From Thermohalobaculum sp964475765 (lineage in GTDB: Bacteria; Pseudomonadota; Alphaproteobacteria; Rhodobacterales; Rhodobacteraceae), in assembly GCA_964475765.1 (NCBI GenBank), contig CAYYZH010000201.1:1-7977 (forward strand): a DNA stretch of 7,977 bases, in the 5' to 3' direction. Position 1 is the stretch's first letter. Every line of letters starts with the position of its first letter. The translations under genes were made by a program, and so were the position numbers. The notes under the pieces are model-generated. The model did not search any database and was not told the DNA's origin. It saw only the letters and a list, made by a program, of their open reading frames with translations. Below are positions 1 to 5,320 of this stretch, in pieces.

Positions 1-55
1 GCATCCGGGTCGCCAGCGCCTGCATCCGGGTCGCCAGCGCCTGCATCCGGGTCGC
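1..55. repeat. 21-bp tandem repeat inside the FecR-domain gene
   Basis: Two identical 21-bp units (1-21 and 22-42) are followed by a 13-base partial unit (43-55). The array may continue beyond the window. The unit length is a multiple of three, so each copy adds seven residues (GDPDAGA on the minus strand) without shifting the frame. The copies are identical at DNA level, which suggests recent duplication or ongoing slippage or recombination. Confidence 0.9.
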
Positions 56-977
56 TATTTGAAAAGTCCAGATCGCCATCGGACGAGCTGTCACCACCCA
101 GATTGCCCAACGCGGCCTGTTGCTCGTCGCTGCCATCGCTGCCGGTGGTGTTGGTCACTTCTTCTTCTGAGGTCTCGGTGTTGACGAAATCCTCTTCCTG
201 ATCGGGCTCCTCTTCACCGCTGGTCGAGACCGGGGTGTTGTTCTCGCCGCCCGCGATGCCGGAGTTGACCGCCGCGACCGATTGCGCGCCTTCGCCGGTC
301 GCATCCGAGTCGGCTGCGCTCTCGCTGCTGCCATCGCCTGTGCCCTCGAACGACGCGTATTCATCTGCCAGATCCTGCGACCCGACCAGCCCGATGAACT
401 CGGCCTGCCCGCCCGCGCTCACCACAGCGCCCGCATTGGGACGGCTGAGCCGGATATCGGGCACAGCATCCGGGCTCCAGTCCGATCCGGCGCCGATCTG
501 CACGAACTCGCCGGCCAGCATGATGACCTTGGTACTGCCATCCTCGAGCACGCGGATGATCGCCATGCCGCCGCGGATCCCGATCGTCGCCGAGGGCGTT
601 CGCACGATCGCAGTCTTGTTCTTGGTCACCCTGCCCCCGATAAAGCGCAGCGCACCGCGGGTCAGCTCGAGCGCGATGTCACCATCGCTGCTCTCGGCAT
701 CGTAGACATAAGAATCGATCAGTAGGTTCGAGTTTGGCGCAACCGTCAGCGTGGTCTGATCAAGAAAGAGAAGTTGCCCCGATCCCTGCCTCGAGGTCTG
801 GATCAGCTCGTCCTGAACGATCCCCTCTCCGAGCGACAGAGCCCGGCGGCTGGCCTGCGGCGGCGTTCCATCCATCTGGCGATTGACCGCGGCGACGGAG
901 CCGACCTTTGCGGCGGACATGTCGGCGGACAGAAGTAAACATCCCAGGGCAACAACGCCCGTTGCGTATCGAATCAT
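1..977 (-). CDS. Exported FecR-domain protein with acidic, repeat-bearing C-terminal region (partial, 3' end outside window)
   Basis: Reading from ATG at 977 on the minus strand gives 325 complete codons with no stop before the window edge. The start is supported by GAGGAG (complement of 987-992), nine bases upstream. Residues 1-23 look like a signal peptide: MIRYATG, a hydrophobic stretch, then a cleavable MSA-AK site. A lipoprotein site at Cys13 is unlikely because the hydrophobic stretch before it is too short. Residues about 50-160 match a FecR domain, including LFLDQTTLTVAPNSNL and the hallmark TPSATIGIRGG (128-137). After about residue 205 the chain becomes Asp/Glu/Ser/Gly-rich and probably disordered, ending in GDPDAGA repeats. 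Unlike classical FecR anti-sigma regulators it shows no cytoplasmic N-terminal domain, and no FecI sigma or FecA receptor gene is visible. It is therefore more likely a secreted, periplasmic or surface protein than an iron-citrate regulator. Its exact role is unknown. Confidence 0.85.
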   Translation of the reverse strand, partial: MIRYATGVVALGCLLLSADMSAAKVGSVAAVNRQMDGTPPQASRRALSLGEGIVQDELIQTSRQGSGQLLFLDQTTLTVAPNSNLLIDSYVYDAESSDGDIALELTRGALRFIGGRVTKNKTAIVRTPSATIGIRGGMAIIRVLEDGSTKVIMLAGEFVQIGAGSDWSPDAVPDIRLSRPNAGAVVSAGGQAEFIGLVGSQDLADEYASFEGTGDGSSESAADSDATGEGAQSVAAVNSGIAGGENNTPVSTSGEEEPDQEEDFVNTETSEEEVTNTTGSDGSDEQQAALGNLGGDSSSDGDLDFSNSDPDAGAGDPDAGAGDPD

Positions 978-986
978 GGCTGAAAA

Positions 987-992
987 CTCCTC
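987..992 (-). promoter_or_regulatory. Shine-Dalgarno site of the FecR-domain gene
   Basis: The complement of 987-992 reads GAGGAG, nine bases before the ATG at 977. This is a strong match to the 16S rRNA 3' end and fixes the start of the FecR-domain gene. Confidence 0.75.
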
Positions 993-996
993 ACCC

Positions 997-1110
997 CACG
1001 CGAAATATGGCGGAAATGTGGTAGCATATTTCCGGACTTTTCCGAACCGGTTTGAGCCTGTTTCGCGTGCAGTTTTGAGCGAAAATCACCCATTTTCGCG
1101 TGAGTTTCCG
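997..1110. promoter_or_regulatory. Cluster of short repeats, candidate operator and/or leader region
   Basis: The 9-mer TTTCGCGTG occurs three times: inverted at 997-1005 and direct at 1061-1069 and 1094-1102. The two direct copies are 33 bp apart, about three helical turns. TTTCCG occurs at 1029-1034, 1039-1044 (10 bp apart) and 1105-1110, and inverted at 1011-1016. There are three perfect inverted repeats: GAAATATG 1002-1009 with CATATTTC 1025-1032; CGGAAAT 1011-1017 with ATTTCCG 1028-1034; and GCGAAAAT 1079-1086 with ATTTTCGC 1092-1099 (5-base loop). The placement just upstream of the FecR-domain gene suggests transcription-factor sites or leader RNA structure. No known regulator consensus was recognised. 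Confidence 0.45.
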
Positions 1111-1352
1111 GCCGGTCTCAACCAGTGCTTGAAACGCCTACGGCCGCTTCTCTTTCTGGCCTTCACAGCGCTGACAGGTCGGTCTGGCCGGCTGCACGCC
1201 TGCCCCGCGCCGCTCGCCGAACCTCTTGTATTCCCCGCCCCCTCGCTTACATGCGCGCACTTGGCGCTGGCCTGAACGGGTCCGGCGTGGCAATCAGACG
1301 GCCAGAACCCGCGACAGCGGGGACAGCGGCACAGGAGCCTCAGGCACCTCAT

Positions 1353-3131
1353 ATGGCCTGGACGCAACATCTGAAGATCGGCGTGGACAAAAGCGCCGTG
1401 CGCCTCGTGAAGCGCCTCCTGATGGAGAGCGCGGCCGAGGAATGGCCGAGCTATGCCGCCTCGTTCGCGCTGGTCGGCATCGTCTCGCTGACCACGGCCG
1501 CGATGGCGTATCTGATGCAGGATGTCGTCAACTCGATCTTCATCGAGCGCAACGAGGCCGCGATCTATTTCATCGCAGGCGTGGTGCTTGCGGTTTTCGT
1601 CATCAAGGGCGGGGCCAGCTATATCAACGCGCTGATCGTGGCGCGGCTCGGCCAGCGCATCGTCGCCAAGCTCCAGATCCGCTATTACGAAAGCCTGCTG
1701 CGCCAGGGGCTGGATTATTTCCAGTCGACCAAGGCGGGCGGCATCATGGGCCGCCAAGGGCACAACGCCACTGCAGCGCGCAACATCATCAACATGGTGG
1801 CGATGTCGCTCTGGCGCGATCTCTTCTCGCTGATTGCGCTGATCGGCGTGATGATCCTGCAAAGCCCGGAGATGTCGCTCTTTGCGCTCCTGATCGGCCC
1901 GCCCGCAGTGTTCGTCGTCGGCTACCTGATGCGCCGCATCAAGGAGTACGCAAAATCCGAGGTCGAATATATCGGCCTGACCACCTCGATCCTCAAGGAG
2001 ACCATCGACAATGTCCGCGTGATCAAGGCCTACACGCTCGAGGACCAGCAGCGCGAGGAGATGCGCGACGCCATCCACCGCCTGCAGGAGCGCGGCTATG
2101 CCATCGCGCGCCTCTCGGTCCTGACCGTGCCGCTGATGGAAGTGCTGGGCGGGGTCGCGATCGCCGGCGCCATGGTCTTCGGCGGCTACATGGTCGTGCA
2201 CAACAATGCCGATCCCGGCGCGTTCATCAGTTTCGTCACGGCCTTCCTGCTGGCCTATGAACCGGCGCGGCGTCTGGCCCGGTTCAATGTGACCTTCCAG
2301 CGCCAGTTGATCGGCGTCGAGCTGTTCTACGAGATGATCGATCAGGACGGCAGCGACATGGAGCGACCGGGCGCGGTTCCGCTCACGGTCGACACGGGCG
2401 AGATCCGGTTCGAAAATGTCGACTTCTCCTATGGCGATGCGCCTGCCGTCTCGGACCTCTCCTTCACGCTCGAGGCGGGCACCATGAACGCGCTGGTCGG
2501 CCCGTCGGGCGCGGGCAAGACGACGATCTTTTCCCTGATCGAACGGTTCTATTCACCCGGCAGCGGGCGCATCCTGATCGACGGGCAGGACATTGCGGAC
2601 GTGACCAACCGATCCTTGCGCGGGAACATGGCCATCGTCACGCAGGATCCACTGTTGTTCGAAGGCACCATTGGCGAGAACATCGCGCGCGGACGGCCCG
2701 GCGCCTCCCACGAAGAGGTCATCGCCGCTGCCACGGCGGCCAACGCGCACGGCTTTATCGAGGAACTGCCCAAGGGCTATGACACCCAGGTCGGCACCGC
2801 CGGTGCGCGGCTCTCGGGCGGCCAGAAACAGCGCATCGCCATTGCCCGTGCGATCCTACGCGACGCGCCGATCCTGCTGCTGGACGAGGCGACGTCTGCG
2901 CTCGATACCCTCTCGGAGGTCGCCGTGCAGGAGGCGCTGGCCCGTCTGACCAAGGGCCGGACGACCATCGCGATCGCGCACCGGCTCTCGACGATCTTCG
3001 ATGCGGACAAGATCCTGGTGCTCGATCAGGGCCGCGTCGTCGAGACCGGCACCCATAAGGAACTGGTCAAAACCTCCGGGCTCTACGCCTCGCTCTACGA
3101 CCAGCAGGTCTCGCGAATGGCGGCGGGGTGA
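1353..3131 (+). CDS. ABC exporter, fused transmembrane and ATPase domains (MsbA-like half transporter)
   Basis: This 592-residue inner-membrane protein should homodimerise and use ATP hydrolysis to flip or export a substrate, in this family usually a lipid, lipid-linked glycan, peptide or drug. About six membrane segments are visible at residues 36-55, 70-97, 155-170, 174-193, 256-283 and 289-304. The ATPase domain follows: aromatic A-loop Y360, Walker A GPSGAGKT (383-390), Q-loop Q431, signature LSGGQKQR (487-494), Walker B ILLLDE (507-512) with E512, D-loop SALD (515-518), and H-loop H543. All catalytic residues are present. ATG 1353 was chosen because it gives the usual 580-600 residue length and ends a low-complexity upstream reading. 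AGGAG at 1333-1337 lies 15 bases away, which is rather far. Upstream in-frame starts at 1125 (GTG) and 1251 (ATG) would add 76 or 34 residues. The substrate cannot be read from sequence; nearby glycan genes make a lipid-linked saccharide possible. Confidence 0.9.
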   Translation: MAWTQHLKIGVDKSAVRLVKRLLMESAAEEWPSYAASFALVGIVSLTTAAMAYLMQDVVNSIFIERNEAAIYFIAGVVLAVFVIKGGASYINALIVARLGQRIVAKLQIRYYESLLRQGLDYFQSTKAGGIMGRQGHNATAARNIINMVAMSLWRDLFSLIALIGVMILQSPEMSLFALLIGPPAVFVVGYLMRRIKEYAKSEVEYIGLTTSILKETIDNVRVIKAYTLEDQQREEMRDAIHRLQERGYAIARLSVLTVPLMEVLGGVAIAGAMVFGGYMVVHNNADPGAFISFVTAFLLAYEPARRLARFNVTFQRQLIGVELFYEMIDQDGSDMERPGAVPLTVDTGEIRFENVDFSYGDAPAVSDLSFTLEAGTMNALVGPSGAGKTTIFSLIERFYSPGSGRILIDGQDIADVTNRSLRGNMAIVTQDPLLFEGTIGENIARGRPGASHEEVIAAATAANAHGFIEELPKGYDTQVGTAGARLSGGQKQRIAIARAILRDAPILLLDEATSALDTLSEVAVQEALARLTKGRTTIAIAHRLSTIFDADKILVLDQGRVVETGTHKELVKTSGLYASLYDQQVSRMAAG

Positions 3132-3137
3132 GCCCCG
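3124..3137. terminator. Weak candidate hairpin at the end of the ABC exporter gene
   Basis: CGGGG (3124-3128) and CCCCG (3133-3137) pair around a four-base loop that includes the exporter's stop codon. Only a weak T-containing tract follows. It could assist termination between the convergent exporter and GFA-family genes, but the stem is short and the U-tract poor. Confidence 0.2.
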
Positions 3138-3189
3138 GCGTTGTCTGTCGCTGCATACGACCCAATCAGTTGCAGCTTGCGGGCGATGT

Positions 3190-3621
3190 CTACTTTGGCA
3201 ACCTACCAAGAATAATAGCCCAAAGAGTTCCCCATCCGGTGAAGGCTACCTGTTGATCCCGAGCCAAACTGTAATGATCCGGCTTGTGGTCACTGAATAT
3301 CTCTCTGGTGAGCGTCCACCCTGCCTGATCATCAAAGAGACCTTGTCCAAAGATGTATCTCTCTGAGTTTCTTGGCTTATGCCAAATGGATGTGCCGCAG
3401 CCCGCGCAGAAACCTCGGGAGCCGATTTGAGAGGACTTCCAGTGAGTTATTTCTCCCTCGATCGAATTCACCGTTTCACACACCACGCCCATCCAGATGC
3501 CGCCACACCAGCGGCGACACATCCGGCAGTGGCAGGCCCCATAGGTCTTGGGCGCCTGGACGGAGAATCTCACCGAACCGCAGGCACACCTGCCATTTTG
3601 GCTAGATGGATCATCTGACAC
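3190..3621 (-). CDS. GFA-family (CENP-V/GFA domain) zinc-binding protein
   Basis: This 143-residue protein has the cysteine layout of the GFA family: CxC at C12/C14 (RCACG), a CHCRMC cluster at C30, C32 and C35, and CAGC at C72/C75. In family members these coordinate zinc. The founding member was described as binding glutathione and aiding its reaction with formaldehyde, but most relatives, including this one, have no proven substrate. Length is normal for a single-domain member. The start is GTG at 3621; the frame upstream runs into a stop about 15 codons away without another convincing start, and AGAGG lies about 13 bases upstream, so ribosome-site support is modest. The gene is convergent with the ABC exporter (58 bases between stops) and divergent from the sugar operon. 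By hand count, positions 3241-3360 have 59 G/C in 120 bases, against 84 in 120 at 5461-5580, suggesting separate acquisition. Confidence 0.85.
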   Translation of the reverse strand: MSDDPSSQNGRCACGSVRFSVQAPKTYGACHCRMCRRWCGGIWMGVVCETVNSIEGEITHWKSSQIGSRGFCAGCGTSIWHKPRNSERYIFGQGLFDDQAGWTLTREIFSDHKPDHYSLARDQQVAFTGWGTLWAIILGRLPK

Positions 3622-3805
3622 CTCGACTACTGGACCTCTCGCACCTCGTCGATCTCACCTCTATCCGAACCTCGCTCTGAATTCGAGTATCGGTTCGCTT
3701 GCCCATCGCGCAGAGCCAGACGACAACCCCAAGGCAACCAACCCTTGGACAACGCCCGTCTGCCCGTGTAGATGCTGCGCTGAGGCACGCTGAACGGGTT
3801 ATCTT

Positions 3806-4750
3806 ATGTTGAATTTCGCGTTGATCGGGGCGGCGGGCTACATCGCGCCCCGCCATTTCAAGGCCATCGCCGATGTCGGCGGCAAACTGGTCGCCGCGGT
3901 GGACCGCTCGGACAGCGTCGGCATCATCGACCGCTATTTCCCGGACGCGGCCTTCTTCACCGAATTCGAACAGTTCGACCGTCATGTCTCCGCCGTGCAG
4001 GCCGGACCCGAGACGGGGCGCATCGGCTATGTCGCGATCTGCTCACCCAACTATCTGCATGACAGCCACATGCGGTACGCCCTGCGCGCGGGCGCCCATG
4101 CGATCTGCGAGAAACCGCTGGTGCTCGAGCCCTCGGATCTCGACACGCTGATGGATCTGGAAAAGACCACCGGCAAGCAGGTCAACACGATCCTGCAACT
4201 GAGGCTGCACCCGTCGATCATCGCGCTGCGCGACCGGCTTCAGGCCAACCCGCAGGACGAAAAGCACGATGTGATCGTGACCTACTGCACCTCGCGCGGG
4301 TCGTGGTATCACGCATCCTGGAAGGGCGATCTGGCAAAGTCCGGCGGCATCGCCACCAATATCGGCGTGCATTTCTTTGACATGCTGAGCTTTCTCTTTG
4401 GCGACATCCAGCATTCCAGCGCCCATGTCCGCGCAGACACGCACGCGGCGGGGTATCTCGAGCTGGAGCGCGCCCGCGTACGCTGGTTCCTGTCGATTGA
4501 CCGCAATCACCTGCCGCCGAATACCCCGCAGGGCCAGACGACATACCGGTCGATCACCGTCGATGGGGCCGAGATCGAATTCTCCGGCGGCTTCACCGAA
4601 CTGCACACCGAAAGCTACCGCGCGATCCTTGAGGGCAACGGGTTCCCATTGGAGGCCGCGCGCAACTCCATCGAGACCGTCACCATGATGCGCAATGCCC
4701 CCCTGACGCCGGAAGACGGCCCGGCACACGATTTCGTCGCGAGGCTCTGA
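3806..4750 (+). CDS. wbpB: UDP-GlcNAcA 3-dehydrogenase, WbpB/WlbA type (Gfo/Idh/MocA family)
   Basis: This 314-residue cytoplasmic NAD-dependent oxidoreductase is predicted to oxidise C3 of UDP-N-acetylglucosaminuronic acid to the 3-keto sugar, the second step towards UDP-2,3-diacetamido-2,3-dideoxyglucuronic acid. The N-terminal Rossmann fold carries FALIGAAGYIAPRH (glycine loop 8-13) and ends near ICSPNYLHDSH (78-88). EKP (102-104) carries the family lysine K103, and TNIGVHFFDML (184-194) the conserved His189 and Asp192; this pair corresponds to catalytic residues of the family. Length matches the roughly 315 residues of known members. The start is fixed: an in-frame TGA at 3791 leaves ATG 3806 as the first start, though its ribosome site (ACGGG) is weak. 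The stop overlaps the next start by one base (TGATG). Known WbpB/WlbA enzymes recycle bound NADH with 2-oxoglutarate, which the downstream aminotransferase regenerates from glutamate. The assignment rests on both sequence and the wbpB-D-E gene order. Confidence 0.85.
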   Translation: MLNFALIGAAGYIAPRHFKAIADVGGKLVAAVDRSDSVGIIDRYFPDAAFFTEFEQFDRHVSAVQAGPETGRIGYVAICSPNYLHDSHMRYALRAGAHAICEKPLVLEPSDLDTLMDLEKTTGKQVNTILQLRLHPSIIALRDRLQANPQDEKHDVIVTYCTSRGSWYHASWKGDLAKSGGIATNIGVHFFDMLSFLFGDIQHSSAHVRADTHAAGYLELERARVRWFLSIDRNHLPPNTPQGQTTYRSITVDGAEIEFSGGFTELHTESYRAILEGNGFPLEAARNSIETVTMMRNAPLTPEDGPAHDFVARL

Positions 4751-5316
4751 TGGCCGAACCCTTCGTCCATGAAAGCGCGTGGATCGATCAGCCCTCGGAG
4801 ATCGGCGCGGGGACGAAGATCTGGCATTTCTGTCATGTGTTGAAGAACACGAAGATCGGGCAGGACTGCTCGCTCGGTCAGAACGTGATGGCTGGGCCGA
4901 ACGTGACCATCGGCGATGGCTGCAAGATCCAGAACAACGTCTCGCTCTATGACGGGGTGACGCTCGAGGACCGGGTGTTCTGCGGGCCGTCCTGCGTTTT
5001 CACCAACGTCCTGACCCCGCGCGCGGGCGTCGAGCGCAAGGACGAGTTCGCGCCGACCCTTGTGCGCGAAGGCGCCTCCATCGGCGCGAATGCCACCATC
5101 GTTTGCGGCACGACGTTGGGGCGCTACTGCATGGTGGCCGCAGGCGCCGTGGTGACGCGCGACGTGCCGGATTACGCGCTGGTCGCGGGCGTCCCTGCAA
5201 AGCGTATCGGCTGGGTTTCGGCCAGTGGAGAGCGGTTGGGCGAGGATCTGGTGTGCCCCCGCACCGGCGCGCGCTACACCATGGACGCCTCCGGCATGCT
5301 GGCCCGGGTGAAGTAG
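4750..5316 (+). CDS. wbpD: UDP-2-acetamido-3-amino-2,3-dideoxyglucuronate N-acetyltransferase, WbpD/WlbB type
   Basis: This 188-residue cytoplasmic left-handed beta-helix acyltransferase is predicted to acetylate the C3 amino group made by the downstream aminotransferase, using acetyl-CoA. Repeated hexapeptide units are evident (IGAGTK, IGQDCS, IGDGCK, later IGANAT and LGRYCM). The segment GPSCVFTNVLTPRA (79-92) is characteristic of the WbpD/WlbB subgroup, and VAAGAVVTRDVPDYALVAG (129-147) is the usual end of the helix, where acetyl-CoA binds in relatives. A C-terminal tail with CPRTGARY follows. Such proteins normally act as trimers. ATG 4750 overlaps the preceding stop by one base, with GAGG (4741-4744) five bases upstream, so translational coupling is likely. 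In pathway order this enzyme acts after the aminotransferase although its gene lies before it, the same arrangement as in Pseudomonas wbpB-D-E. Confidence 0.87.
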   Translation: MAEPFVHESAWIDQPSEIGAGTKIWHFCHVLKNTKIGQDCSLGQNVMAGPNVTIGDGCKIQNNVSLYDGVTLEDRVFCGPSCVFTNVLTPRAGVERKDEFAPTLVREGASIGANATIVCGTTLGRYCMVAAGAVVTRDVPDYALVAGVPAKRIGWVSASGERLGEDLVCPRTGARYTMDASGMLARVK

Positions 5317-5320
5317 CGTG

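Larger units (their letters stand above)
978..1352. other. Divergent intergenic region between the FecR-domain gene and the ABC exporter
   Basis: This 375-base stretch separates two divergently read genes and should hold both promoters. No convincing -35/-10 pair was found by eye. The left part (about 997-1110) is relatively AT-rich and dense in short direct and inverted repeats, described separately. The right part (about 1130-1350) is GC-rich. In the exporter's reading frame it stays open from GTG at 1125 and contains ATG at 1251, so an N-terminal extension of the exporter cannot be excluded. No small gene or RNA gene is supported here. Confidence 0.6.

Noticed and set aside
235..725. Two plus-strand open frames opposite the FecR-domain gene
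   Set aside because: The minus strand encodes a signal peptide and a recognisable FecR domain over the same bases; the plus-strand products are Ser/Pro/Ala-rich with no domain.
935..941. Lipoprotein reading of the FecR-domain protein (Cys13 as lipid-modified residue)
   Set aside because: Sequence before Cys13 (VALG-C) is a poor lipobox and only twelve residues precede it; ordinary signal-peptidase cleavage near residue 22 fits better.
1086..2201. 371-codon open frame on the minus strand opposite the exporter gene
   Set aside because: Its translation is His/Asp/Arg-rich low-quality sequence with no recognisable family, and it lies opposite an exporter with intact motifs. It is a shadow frame typical of high-GC DNA.
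3150..3176. GCTGCA/TGCAGC hairpin between the convergent exporter and GFA-family genes
   Set aside because: The stem is only 6 bp with a 15-base loop and no T-tract on either side, too weak to call a terminator.
3729..3748. Inverted repeat CCAAGG/CCTTGG with an 8-base loop upstream of wbpB
   Set aside because: Six-base arms with no extension and no second copy; weak as an operator or terminator.
3745..3774. Possible sigma-70-like promoter for the wbpB operon (TTGGAC, 18 bases, TAGATG)
   Set aside because: Only about half of the consensus positions match in each box, so it is not distinguishable from chance by eye. The operon promoter probably lies in 3622-3805 but cannot be placed.
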